IMG/VR virus record: IMGVR_UViG_3300032315_001069
Location: 1-36,729 of that record
Strand: one strand, 5' to 3'
Length of the DNA: 36,729 nt
Origin: a virus
Position numbers and translations under genes: made by a program. Within the stretch, counting starts at the first letter, position 1. Each line of letters opens with the position of its first letter. Positions 15,296 to 23,511 of this stretch are shown here, piece after piece. The notes beneath the pieces were generated by a model. That model ran no database searches. It saw only the letters and a program-made list of their open reading frames with translations, and was not told the origin of the DNA.

Positions 15296-16141
15296 ATGGC
15301 TTCCGTTCGCCGTCTCGGATATTGGCCGTGGTGTACATGGCAAAACATAGATGATTTCATAAGGGCAAATGTTCCCGGCGCGACGATGCAGGAAAAGCGC
15401 GACAATTACGCGCCATTCCGCCTTTACTATGAAAACCTGACCGACGCGACGGGGCTTGAGCAAAACTTAGACGGCAGGGCGGGCGAGGGCGTTACGCCCC
15501 TGCAAGCATTGGCCCTTTATTGGAGGGTTCGGCGCTGGCGTGTGTCCTTTACTTGGAGGGTGGCGGTGCAGGGTGAGGCGCTGCCTCGTGTTATTCCCGT
15601 CGAACAATTTTTCTACCGAAATGTAATCAGCGAAAGGAGCCTTATTTGTGATAACAGCGACCCATTCAATCACACGCTAAGTCCCAATCCAACCACTTTG
15701 AATGTAATAGCGTTTGATTCTTTGCTGTTCCCTGCGGAGCTCACATTTCAAATACCATCCACAGGTATCCAGACAAAATCAAGCAACTCTCCTCACAGTG
15801 TTTTAGAAATAAACAGCGACAATCGGCAGATGTTCTATGTGTTCACCAACATAGATTTGCGAAGCCTGTCAGAAGACTTGGTGGAGCACGGTTACTTATC
15901 TTATCAGCCTTCAGAACATAGCGTGTTTTCTGGCGGCAGGATAAATTTTCTTGGATATAGCGTTGCCTTCGGCTTTTACACAAACGACTTCAGCCTGGCT
16001 TACCAGCAGCCTTTGAAATCGTTGGTTGGCGTTGAAAACTTTATCGCGGAAGCCGTTGAGTATTGGCCCTATGACCCCGGCGACGGCGGAGGCCCGATCT
16101 ACAACATCAACACTGGCGCGCAGATTCGCCCCATGCCTTGA
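15296..16141 (+). CDS. Tail tip-region protein, unrecognised
   Basis: A 281-residue protein starting at ATG 15296, one base after the tape measure stop (TAATATG). The N-terminus is Trp-rich (RRLGYWPWCTWQNIDDFIR). From about 15600 to 16060 the DNA is visibly AT-richer than its surroundings, covering residues about 100-255, which look beta-rich. This suggests that part was acquired or is fast-evolving. In gene order it would be a distal tail or tip component. No family seen. Confidence 0.55.
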   Translation: MASVRRLGYWPWCTWQNIDDFIRANVPGATMQEKRDNYAPFRLYYENLTDATGLEQNLDGRAGEGVTPLQALALYWRVRRWRVSFTWRVAVQGEALPRVIPVEQFFYRNVISERSLICDNSDPFNHTLSPNPTTLNVIAFDSLLFPAELTFQIPSTGIQTKSSNSPHSVLEINSDNRQMFYVFTNIDLRSLSEDLVEHGYLSYQPSEHSVFSGGRINFLGYSVAFGFYTNDFSLAYQQPLKSLVGVENFIAEAVEYWPYDPGDGGGPIYNINTGAQIRPMP

Positions 16142-16143
16142 CA
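16138..16143 (+). promoter_or_regulatory. TTGACA element, 21 nt before ATG 16159
   Basis: Contains the previous stop codon and begins 21 nt before the next start. Confidence 0.45.
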
Positions 16144-16158
16144 GGCGCTTAGAAGCAA

Positions 16159-16860
16159 ATGCCAGTCACGATACGCAGATCATCCGCCCACACGGGATTG
16201 GTGCTTTTGTCTTCTTCGGTCGAAGTGTCCGAAGACGGGCTGGTCACAATCCCCGCGCGGTTTTTGGCCCCCGCCAGCGGCCTTGCAGCGAACGATTTTC
16301 TTTTGGATGGCGCATGGCCCTCGGCCATTCCGCTGCCAGAAGGGATGCCCACAATTCAAGGTGGCCCGTTTTTGGCTTCGCGCACCATCAGCAGCAGCAC
16401 GGGGCTGACTTTTATTGAAGCCCGTTACGTTTCGGCGCTCAACCCCGTGCGCGTTTTGGAGTCGTTCGCCACTGAAAAACAAAACTTCAACGGATACTTC
16501 TTCCGCAGCAGCACGTTTGGCGGAACGCAACAGCAGTCGCTCAGTTTCGACTATTTCACCACAGCGGTCACGCATCGCTATGCGCTCATCGAGCCAAACG
16601 CTTTTGATAGCAAGCCAGCAGGGATCATTGGCGACCGTTTTAACGTGACGAGCAGCGGATCTTTCGGGCTTGTCGAAGCGCAGATCCGAGAGGAGGAAAC
16701 CGTTGACCGCTCGCGGGAAAAAGTCGGCCTTGTTTCGCGCATCACGATCACGGCCCGCCGTGTTTTGGTGCAAGATTCTTCGGCTGCTTTCACTCCGAAG
16801 CCTTGGAGCGGCAACGTCTTCACCTCGCCGTTCGGGCTGCGCGGGGGCTTTTTGACCTAA
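16159..16860 (+). CDS. Tail structural protein, unrecognised
   Basis: A 233-residue, beta-rich protein: SSVEVSEDGLVTIPARFLAP, then AFDSKPAGIIGDRFNVTSSG and a C-terminal basic strand region (VSRITITARRVLVQD). It lies between two unassigned tip-region genes. Nothing identifies a specific function; a baseplate or tip ring component is plausible by place. Confidence 0.5.
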   Translation: MPVTIRRSSAHTGLVLLSSSVEVSEDGLVTIPARFLAPASGLAANDFLLDGAWPSAIPLPEGMPTIQGGPFLASRTISSSTGLTFIEARYVSALNPVRVLESFATEKQNFNGYFFRSSTFGGTQQQSLSFDYFTTAVTHRYALIEPNAFDSKPAGIIGDRFNVTSSGSFGLVEAQIREEETVDRSREKVGLVSRITITARRVLVQDSSAAFTPKPWSGNVFTSPFGLRGGFLT

Positions 16861-16863
16861 AAA

Positions 16864-17127
16864 ATGAGCCTTCCGGGATACATGACGAGTTTCGCCGAGC
16901 AGGCGCGGAAATCCTCCGAGAATCCCGGAAGCCCGCCCAACGCCATTTCGGGAACGCAGATTGACGGAAACTTTCGCGCCTGTCTGCCAGTGCAAGGCAC
17001 GGGAACCAACCAGCCCTACAAAGTCAAAGCGGACAAAAACGGATGGATGCTGGAGGGAGGTTTTGTGTTCGATGTCTGCGAAAACGGACAAGCGGTGCAA
17101 TACCGCCTGTTCGGCCAAAGGGTCTAA
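16864..17127 (+). CDS. Small hypothetical tail-region protein
   Basis: An 87-residue protein (MSLPGYMTSFAEQARKSSEN) with a beta-rich C-terminal half, beginning three bases after the previous stop. No motif recognised. Its size and place suggest an adaptor in the tail tip. Confidence 0.5.
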   Translation: MSLPGYMTSFAEQARKSSENPGSPPNAISGTQIDGNFRACLPVQGTGTNQPYKVKADKNGWMLEGGFVFDVCENGQAVQYRLFGQRV

Positions 17128-17133
17128 GTCTCT

Positions 17134-17139
17134 TTGACA
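17134..17139 (+). promoter_or_regulatory. TTGACA element, 22 nt before ATG 17156
   Basis: Lies in a 28-base gap, six bases after the previous stop and 22 nt before the next start. Confidence 0.45.
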
Positions 17140-17155
17140 CCTTCCAGTCGGCAGG

Positions 17156-18244
17156 ATGCAGGCCCGCAAGTTCTATCTCGACACCCAATCGCGCGCTTTT
17201 GTCGCATCTCCCGACTCGACGCTGCCCGCCTCGGACGCTGCGTTTTTTGACGAGGATATCGAATCGGTCGAACTGTATTTTCTGGAGCCGACAGGCGATT
17301 TCTCGCGCCCTTACAACTACCTCGATTACTCAGCGAACACGGTAAAGCTGGCCGTTGGCGTGACCACCCCGGCGGCACTCCAAACCAGTTGGACGGCCCT
17401 TTCGACTACCGTCACGGCGACCATCACTTCGCTCGTGGCGGGCGGCAGCGGCTCCAACGAGCAGCAGCGCATCACTCTTTCGCCGCGTCCTTCCAGCGGC
17501 GGGTGGGCCATTCAGCTTCCAGCGCGCAACGTCACGGTTTCCAGCGTGTCGGCCAACGTATTTACCGCTGCCGATCACGGTCTTTACAGCGGGCAGTCGG
17601 TGACTCTGACGGCCTTCACCTTGACCGCCAGCGCCGTTGCCAACGGCTCGGCCTATTTTGTCATCCGCAACAGTAAAGACACCTTTTCCCTCGCCTCGAC
17701 CGCCTCCTCAACCACGTCGCTCACGGCAGAAACAACAAGTGGCGGCGGCACCGTTCAAGTTCCCTCCATTACTACTGGACAACTGGCTCACAACGCCTCG
17801 CCGCAGTCGGTGCAAAATGCCTTTGTTGCGGCGGGATTGGCGGAAAATGGTCAGCCGCAGCTTGTGGTCACGGGAACGGCGGGCAGTGAATACATCGTCC
17901 AATACGCCAACGGCTCGGCGAATCGTGACTACGCAAACCTTTCCGTAGTCGGGTCGACGCTGACTGCCCCGGCAGGACTAAGCGCGAACCTCAATTTCGC
18001 CACCAATGAAATAGCCGCCATTGTGGCCGCTGGAACACCCGGCGTGGTCATGGAGATCGAAGTCGCCGGGAGTGGGCGTAGGCAAACCTACCAACGCGCC
18101 TGCAATTTGAGCGCCGACATCATTGCCTCGGCCAGTCCGACACCCGTGAGCAACAACACGAGCTTCACACTTCGTTCGGCAGACACCTCTCTCTGGACAG
18201 TGACCATCGACAACGATGGTTCCCTGACAGCTACCAAGCAATAA
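17156..18244 (+). CDS. Tail fibre/adhesin-like structural protein
   Basis: A 362-residue protein with a short ordered N-terminus (MQARKFYLDTQSRAFVASPD) that probably anchors it to the tail. A long Ser/Thr/Ala/Gly-rich beta region follows, with VSSVSANVFTAADHGLYSGQ and VTLTAFTLTASAVANGSA; this hints at a beta-helix or Ig-like repeat. No signal peptide. Likely part of the tip or a short fibre that contacts the host. Confidence 0.5.
   Translation: MQARKFYLDTQSRAFVASPDSTLPASDAAFFDEDIESVELYFLEPTGDFSRPYNYLDYSANTVKLAVGVTTPAALQTSWTALSTTVTATITSLVAGGSGSNEQQRITLSPRPSSGGWAIQLPARNVTVSSVSANVFTAADHGLYSGQSVTLTAFTLTASAVANGSAYFVIRNSKDTFSLASTASSTTSLTAETTSGGGTVQVPSITTGQLAHNASPQSVQNAFVAAGLAENGQPQLVVTGTAGSEYIVQYANGSANRDYANLSVVGSTLTAPAGLSANLNFATNEIAAIVAAGTPGVVMEIEVAGSGRRQTYQRACNLSADIIASASPTPVSNNTSFTLRSADTSLWTVTIDNDGSLTATKQ
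18224..18229 (+). promoter_or_regulatory. CTGACA element, 23 nt before ATG 18247
   Basis: Inside the last codons of the upstream gene; weaker variant at the usual spacing. Confidence 0.3.
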
Positions 18245-18246
18245 CC

Positions 18247-19065
18247 ATGAAACACCTTTTCTTCGCCCTCCTTCTCGTCGCCCCTTGCGCGGCCACCAGC
18301 TACGGCCAGACGATGAAGGCGCTCTCATACAATGCGAGCAATGGCGTTATTGCTTATAGCGGCACGAACACGCTGACATTTAATAACAGCGTCGGCCTTG
18401 CACAAGGTGATTATGTTATTGATTCTTCGGGTGCCGTGCTGTGGCAAGGAGACTTGGCCATTGAGGTTGATGGCCGAATGCTTTACGGGGCCTGGAATTT
18501 TGACCAGCCAGGGGCGGTTCGCACCAACCTCGGCCTCGGCGCGACCAACACACCGGCCTTTCGCGGCTTAGTCTCAGACGGCAACATCGTCATCACTAAC
18601 CAATCGGCCACGAACAACGGGATTCTTTTCGTTTACCGCACCAACAACGAGCCGTTCCTCGGCCTCGCCAACCTCATCGCGTCAAACAACACGACGATCA
18701 GCAACGAAACGCTTTTTCGCGTAGGCACAGCAGAGGCGACTAACCGAAGCGCGCAATTCGGATTCCGCAGCACCAACACCAACGGCAGCGGTGTGGCCGT
18801 GTTCAGCGTGTTTGGTTTTAATGCCCTGATGATGGTCGGAGCGGACGCCTCGACCAACGCCGTGATCTTTAGCGGCGGAGGCACGAATAACGAGGTGATG
18901 ACCCTTATCCGCAACGGAGCCACGGAGTTTGCCCGCCCGATTCGCTTTTCGACCAACGCCTCGACCCGCCCCGCGACCAACGCCCCGGCCAACACGACCA
19001 ACGTGGCCGCGTGGGTCGAGTTTCGCATCGGCACTAATTCTTACCGCGCCCCGCTTTATCAATGA
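18247..19065 (+). CDS. Predicted secreted protein in the tail fibre cluster
   Basis: A 272-residue protein with a textbook Sec signal peptide: MKH, then FFALLLVAP, then a likely AxA-type cleavage near ATSYGQ (about residue 20). The mature part is Asn/Thr-rich and beta-repetitive (TNTPAFRGLVSDGNIVITNQ; NASTRPATNAPANTTN), like fibre shafts or cell-surface proteins. Sec export is unexpected for a virion part assembled in the cytoplasm. Either the phage exports it to the host surface or the segment was captured from a host gene. Confidence 0.6.
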   Translation: MKHLFFALLLVAPCAATSYGQTMKALSYNASNGVIAYSGTNTLTFNNSVGLAQGDYVIDSSGAVLWQGDLAIEVDGRMLYGAWNFDQPGAVRTNLGLGATNTPAFRGLVSDGNIVITNQSATNNGILFVYRTNNEPFLGLANLIASNNTTISNETLFRVGTAEATNRSAQFGFRSTNTNGSGVAVFSVFGFNALMMVGADASTNAVIFSGGGTNNEVMTLIRNGATEFARPIRFSTNASTRPATNAPANTTNVAAWVEFRIGTNSYRAPLYQ

Positions 19066-19244
19066 TCCACGAGCTTTCAGATTTCTTTACCAGACCCGCC
19101 GTTGCCGTGGCCTCCTCACTCGGTAGCGTGATCGTCTCGCTGCTACCGCATTTAGAGACGAGCATGAGGCTCGGCACACTTTTTTGTGGCCTCGCCATCG
19201 CCGTGCTGGCCTTGGGCAAAGCCTGGAGGGACAGAAACAAATGA
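19062..19244 (+). CDS. Small membrane protein, holin candidate
   Basis: A 60-residue protein with two hydrophobic stretches (about 12-28, PAVAVASSLGSVIVSLL, and 35-53, MRLGTLFCGLAIAVLALG) and a short basic C-terminus (KAWRDRNK). This is a class II holin-like layout. It overlaps the stop of the secreted protein and the start of the next gene by four bases each. A second holin candidate lies at 23207 next to the amidase, so which one forms the lethal pore cannot be decided here. Confidence 0.55.
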   Translation: MIHELSDFFTRPAVAVASSLGSVIVSLLPHLETSMRLGTLFCGLAIAVLALGKAWRDRNK

Positions 19245-19600
19245 GCGCCTGCGCGTGCGGCAACAGCTACGATCTTTGCATTCAGCAAGGCGCAACCTTT
19301 CGGCGCGTCATCACATGGAAGGCGGACGGCGCTCTCGTGAATCTGACGGGCTACACCGCCCGGATGCAGATCCGCGCCACGGCAGAGGCCGCGTCTTCGC
19401 TCATTGAGCTCACCAACGCTAACGGGCGCATTGCCTTGGGCGGCGCGGCAGGGACGATTACCCTCACCATTGCCGCCACAGACACCGCCGCCCTGACAGC
19501 GGGCCGCGCTGTTTACGACCTTGAGCTCGTCGCGCCTGACGGCACGGTCACTTGTCTGCTCGGCGGAGTGGTGACGATCCCGCGCAACATTACCCGCTAA
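19241..19600 (+). CDS. Tail-fibre-associated beta protein (BppU N-domain-like)
   Basis: A 119-residue protein with YDLCIQQGATFRRVITWK, NLTGYTARMQIRATAEAAS, then GTITLTIAATDTAALTAG and AVYDLELVAPDG. The pattern QGATF...LTGYTARMQIR...YDLEL is common in phage tail or baseplate proteins resembling the N-terminal domain of BppU, which anchors fibres. It sits immediately before the large fibre gene (one base gap), so it probably helps mount the fibre. Start ATG 19241 overlaps the previous stop. Confidence 0.65.
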   Translation: MSACACGNSYDLCIQQGATFRRVITWKADGALVNLTGYTARMQIRATAEAASSLIELTNANGRIALGGAAGTITLTIAATDTAALTAGRAVYDLELVAPDGTVTCLLGGVVTIPRNITR

Positions 19601-19601
19601 C

Positions 19602-22600
19602 ATGGCCGACGAGATCATCATTGAAACGCGCGCGCCCGAAGTCATTGAAGTCGGCGTGCCGGGGCCAGTAGGGCCAGCGGGCACGGGGCTGGAGACGCTG
19701 ACCGCCCCCGGCGACACGCTTTACCGAGGGCAAACTACGGGCGAGCGGCTGCCCATTGGCAGCGCTGGACAGGTGCTCAAAGTGGTCAATGGTTTTCCTG
19801 CTTGGGCGGCGGAGTCGGGAGCCGTCACATCGGTTAATGGCGAAACGGGCGCAGTTTCCTTGAGCGCCGCCGACGTAGGTGCCGCCGCTGCCGCGCACAC
19901 CCACGATGGCACACAGGTCGAAATCGTTGCAGATGACGCCACTGGCCCCGTTTTAGCGGCTGGATTTAGCGAAGGCAGCGGCGTCAATGGCATTTATTGG
20001 CCCACGGACACAACGGCCAACGCTTTGTTAGTTTACAAGCTGAACCGAACCTACGGAATGTTTTTTGAGGCTGGCCGCTGGCACATTTACGAACTTGCGC
20101 CACTCAGCGCAAACATTGTTGTCAGTAGCGACTTAGACGACACGGATTACCCGCATCAATCAAACTGGCCGACAGGATCTGTAACAAAGGCGAGTCTTTC
20201 AAATTTTGGCGACAATGCGGCGCAGCAATTTCGTTTTGTTGGCGATAGTATGGCTGTGGCGGATGTCACCAATGCCGTCAGCACCTCCGACAGCCGCCTT
20301 TCCGACAGCCGCCAGCCCACGCTTCACGGATCGTCCCACCACACGGGCGGGACAGATGTTTTAGCTCCAAGCGACATTGGGGCACAGTCGCTGTTTGTCA
20401 CTACAACAGACTTAATAACAGGAAGCGCCACAATCCCAACCACGAACCGCGCTTTGATTTATCAAGCGACAACGGTTTCATCGGTAACGGCAGACATTAG
20501 TTTGCCAAGTAGCGGGCATCAGTCTGGCGATGTGATTGTGGTGCGTTCGACGACTCCGTTTGCCAACGGAACAATTCTTACAATCAAATCTGGCACTGGC
20601 ACAACGCTCGACACGCTCACAGCGGCAAATCAAGCGTTTAGATATACAGCGAACGGCACTGGGCCAAATGCGTGGCAAAAAGTTCTTGTCGATACCCACA
20701 CCCACACAGGCGCACAAGTAAGTGTCGGCACCACCTCTGGCCTCCCGCTCAAAACAGGCACAGGCGGCGTAGTCGAAGCGGGTTCTTTCGGCACATCGGC
20801 AGGGACGTATTGCGAGGGGAATGATGCGCGGTTGAGTGATGCGAGGACGCCAAGCAGCACGTTGGCGCACGCCAGTTCACATTTCACAGGCGGCAGCGAC
20901 CAGCTACAGGCCCATCAAATTCACGGGCAGACGATTTACAGTGTGGAAAGTTTGGTCATCACCACATCGGCGCAGATCAATCTCACTGCCGCCCGCGCCA
21001 AGATTTACGATGTAGTGCAGTTTGCGGGCACGGCAGTTGATGTGAAGCTTCCATCTACGGGAGCTTTAGAAGGCGACACGTTTGTGTTCCGCTGGGGAAC
21101 GGGCAGCAACTCTATCAACATCATTGATTCAACATCGCCCGCAACTATCGGCACCGTTTCAAGCGGTCAGCAAAGGCGGTTCATTCGTGCGGCCACAGAT
21201 AGCTGGAGCATAATCCCCGTCGATACCCACGCCGCAAGGCACGCCGCAGCGGGAAGCGATCCTGTGTTCGACCAAGATTTGAACACAACGGACGATGTTG
21301 AATTTGCATCCGTGTTTTCAAACAATATCACTGGATACAAATGGCAAAGTGAGTCTGAAAACGCCGACATTTTATTTGACGACAACATCATCTCTCTTAA
21401 CGCAGATGGGTTTACTTTTGGTGGAACGGCAGCTTTAGCCTCCAGCGGCTCCATCACCACCAGCGGCCTCACGCAATCCACCGCCCGCATCCTCGGAAGA
21501 ACGACAGCCAGCACAGGGGCCGTCGAGGAGATCTCCATCGGCTCGGGCCTTTCGCTTTCGGCGGGGCAGCTTTCGGCAACGTCATCGGGCGGGATCTCCG
21601 CAGTCGGCGCAAGCGCCGCCGATGTGTTCAGCGTGTCGGGCGGCACTGATCTGGTTGCCGATGACGGCGGCACCATCGACTCCGCAGACCCTTTCATCAA
21701 ATGGGACGATACGGCTGGCAAACTTGTCTACGCCAACCCGCTCTCGCGGCCTACAGGCGCTTTTTATGTCGGGCTGGCTCCAACTACCACGGCGCTAGGC
21801 ACTAATGCAGTTAATGTTCAAGCAGCGCGAACGGCGGCTACTCGCGTTGCTTCTGGCTCGTCTTCCGTTTGTATCGGCAACGCAACAGCATCGGGTTCTG
21901 ATGCCATTGCTATAGGAATTAACGCAAGTGCTTCTGGGGGCCAATCTTGTGGCATTGGACGCAGTGCCAACGCAACAGGAGCAAACTGCTACGCTATAGG
22001 AGATTTTAACAATGCAACAGGTTCAGACAATTCTATCGCTGTAGGAGTTGGTTGCACCTCTAATGCTCAACGAGCCGTTTCTTTAGGCGCAACATTAACC
22101 GCAAGCGGGGCACGATCTTTGTGCGTTGGCAATCAAGCAACTGCCAGCGCATTAGAATCAATTCGCATCGGTGACGGCGGAACTACTTCGGGCATCCGCG
22201 CCGTTGGCATTGGAGACGATATAAGCGCATCCCTCCGTGCTGAATTTTTAACAGGCCCATTTGGAGCCGTCTATTGGGGTGGGCAAACCACGGATGGCAC
22301 GGCGAATGTGGAACTCAACTTGGATGCCACGGCAACGAACCGCATGGTCATTGCTGCCAACACCGCCGTCATTGCCGACATTTTTCTGATCGCCCGCCGC
22401 ACCGACAACACCAAGTTTCTATCGGCCCGCCGTTGGGTTGCCATCCGCCGAGACGGATCAAACAATACAGCACTCATTGGCGCGGTGCAGACAATCGGAA
22501 CAGACCAGAGCGAAGGTTCCCCGACTTGGACATTTACCATCGACGCCGACGATACGGCCTCCGTGGAGTCGCTGCGCGTTCGCGTGACTGGCGCTGCATC

Positions 22601-22649
22601 CGAGACAGTGAACTGGCGTGTGTGCGCGATTTACCGAGTGGTTGCCTAA
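19602..22649 (+). CDS. Large tail fibre with YadA-like head repeats
   Basis: A 1015-residue fibre, the probable receptor-binding protein. The N-terminus has collagen-like PGPVGPAGTG and the common GYP-type fibre segment around GSAGQVLKVVNGFPAW. Two related beta modules follow (about 262-370 and 445-545), each flanked by HSSH-GG-type motifs: LHGSSHHTGGTDVL, LAHASSHFTGGSDQL and HAARHAAAGSDPV. Residues about 745-885 contain YadA-head-like repeats such as AIGINASASG, AIGDFNNATGS and SLGATLTASGA. The C-terminus is a compact beta domain. Trimer formation is expected from these folds. Confidence 0.85.
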   Translation: MADEIIIETRAPEVIEVGVPGPVGPAGTGLETLTAPGDTLYRGQTTGERLPIGSAGQVLKVVNGFPAWAAESGAVTSVNGETGAVSLSAADVGAAAAAHTHDGTQVEIVADDATGPVLAAGFSEGSGVNGIYWPTDTTANALLVYKLNRTYGMFFEAGRWHIYELAPLSANIVVSSDLDDTDYPHQSNWPTGSVTKASLSNFGDNAAQQFRFVGDSMAVADVTNAVSTSDSRLSDSRQPTLHGSSHHTGGTDVLAPSDIGAQSLFVTTTDLITGSATIPTTNRALIYQATTVSSVTADISLPSSGHQSGDVIVVRSTTPFANGTILTIKSGTGTTLDTLTAANQAFRYTANGTGPNAWQKVLVDTHTHTGAQVSVGTTSGLPLKTGTGGVVEAGSFGTSAGTYCEGNDARLSDARTPSSTLAHASSHFTGGSDQLQAHQIHGQTIYSVESLVITTSAQINLTAARAKIYDVVQFAGTAVDVKLPSTGALEGDTFVFRWGTGSNSINIIDSTSPATIGTVSSGQQRRFIRAATDSWSIIPVDTHAARHAAAGSDPVFDQDLNTTDDVEFASVFSNNITGYKWQSESENADILFDDNIISLNADGFTFGGTAALASSGSITTSGLTQSTARILGRTTASTGAVEEISIGSGLSLSAGQLSATSSGGISAVGASAADVFSVSGGTDLVADDGGTIDSADPFIKWDDTAGKLVYANPLSRPTGAFYVGLAPTTTALGTNAVNVQAARTAATRVASGSSSVCIGNATASGSDAIAIGINASASGGQSCGIGRSANATGANCYAIGDFNNATGSDNSIAVGVGCTSNAQRAVSLGATLTASGARSLCVGNQATASALESIRIGDGGTTSGIRAVGIGDDISASLRAEFLTGPFGAVYWGGQTTDGTANVELNLDATATNRMVIAANTAVIADIFLIARRTDNTKFLSARRWVAIRRDGSNNTALIGAVQTIGTDQSEGSPTWTFTIDADDTASVESLRVRVTGAASETVNWRVCAIYRVVA

Positions 22650-22650
22650 T

Positions 22651-23184
22651 ATGAACTCAGAAGAAATCTACACAGTCCTCCTTGATGTGCCGCGCCAGAT
22701 AGACGGCAAAACATGGCACGGCCTGTCCTACCAGCTATCCCGCGACGAGAGCGGCAAGATCGAAGTGCGCGAGCATGGCTGGCCGACGAAGCTGACTATT
22801 TACGAAGCTGACGGCCCCGAACTAGAAGACTTGGACGAGGCCACGGTGAAAGCCGCCATCGAAGCCGCGCTGCCTGTGGATGAGGGCTATGTGATTCCGC
22901 CGCCGCCTGTGCCGTATGTGGAGACGTTCACGGCAGAGCAAGTGGTCGCCAAGTATTTCTCGGCCTACCAAATCGCCGCCTTGTCCCGACTTGAGATGGC
23001 CCTCATGCAAGCAGGCAAGCCCCTCGGTGTGAAGATGACCGCCTGCAAGCAATGGCTGGAGGGCGTGATGCTTGGCTGGGCGATGAACCCAACTCCCGCG
23101 CCTGCGGCCAGCTTTGGAAGCCCTTCGGGTGGAGTGACGTTTGAGCAGGCCAGCGCGGAGGCTGTCACCGATCTCGCCGGGTAG
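22651..23184 (+). CDS. Hypothetical protein after tail fibre
   Basis: A 177-residue protein starting one base after the fibre stop (TAATATG). The N-terminus looks like a small alpha/beta domain (TVLLDVPRQIDGKTWHGLSY); a Pro-rich hinge (VIPPPPVPYVETF) leads to a helical part (YQIAALSRLEMALMQAGKP) and a flexible Ala/Gly/Ser tail. A fibre-assembly chaperone or an additional structural protein is possible from its place; no family recognised. Confidence 0.5.
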   Translation: MNSEEIYTVLLDVPRQIDGKTWHGLSYQLSRDESGKIEVREHGWPTKLTIYEADGPELEDLDEATVKAAIEAALPVDEGYVIPPPPVPYVETFTAEQVVAKYFSAYQIAALSRLEMALMQAGKPLGVKMTACKQWLEGVMLGWAMNPTPAPAASFGSPSGGVTFEQASAEAVTDLAG

Positions 23185-23187
23185 GCT

Positions 23188-23193
23188 TTGACA
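23188..23193 (+). promoter_or_regulatory. TTGACA element, 19 nt before ATG 23207
   Basis: In the 22-base gap before the lysis cassette; begins 19 nt before the holin-like start. Confidence 0.45.
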
Positions 23194-23206
23194 CCCCGGC
23201 GAGGGC

Positions 23207-23374
23207 ATGAACTACCTCGTTGCGCGACTCAAAGAGAAGTCCACTTATTCTGGCCTCTTGGCCCTGCTTTCCGCCCTCGGTCTGGCCGTCGATCCCGAAC
23301 AGTTTTCGGCCATCGCCGCCGCCGTGATGGCCTTGGTCGGAGTCTTTGAAGTCTTTCGCCGGGAGAGCAAGTAA
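23207..23374 (+). CDS. Holin-like small membrane protein of the lysis cassette
   Basis: A 55-residue protein: a basic amphipathic start (MNYLVARLKEKSTYSG), a hydrophobic segment LLALLSALGLAV, a short polar turn DPEQ, a second segment AIAAAVMALVGVFEVF and a charged end RRESK. The two-segment layout fits small phage holins. It is followed, with a one-base overlap (TAATG), by a lipoprotein gene and then the amidase, a classic lysis order. Too short for many gene finders. Confidence 0.65.
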   Translation: MNYLVARLKEKSTYSGLLALLSALGLAVDPEQFSAIAAAVMALVGVFEVFRRESK

Positions 23375-23511
23375 TGCGCGCCGTCATGTTGGCGCTGGCC
23401 GCGCTGGCCCTCTGCGGCTGCGCGGGAACCAAGTTCAACCTCGGCTACGACTTCAACGCGAAGAAGTTTTTTGCCGAGATCGAGCAGCCGTTAAGCGGCT
23501 ACAAAAAGTGA
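23374..23511 (+). CDS. Small lipoprotein (o-spanin-like)
   Basis: A 45-residue protein with a lipoprotein signal: MRAVMLALAALALCGC, lipobox-like LCGC with the lipidated Cys at residue 16. The mature part has only about 30 residues (AGTKFNLGYDF, ending SGYKK). Tiny outer-membrane lipoproteins next to holin and endolysin are usually outer-membrane spanins (Rz1 type), which fuse the two membranes at lysis and imply a Gram-negative host. Lambda Rz1 is about 60 residues before processing and Pro-rich; this one is not Pro-rich, so the spanin call is tentative. Confidence 0.6.
   Translation: MRAVMLALAALALCGCAGTKFNLGYDFNAKKFFAEIEQPLSGYKK

Noticed and set aside
19493-19498. CTGACA in the 19241 gene, and another at 4902
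   Set aside because: No start codon lies 19-23 nt downstream of either, so these are chance coding occurrences.
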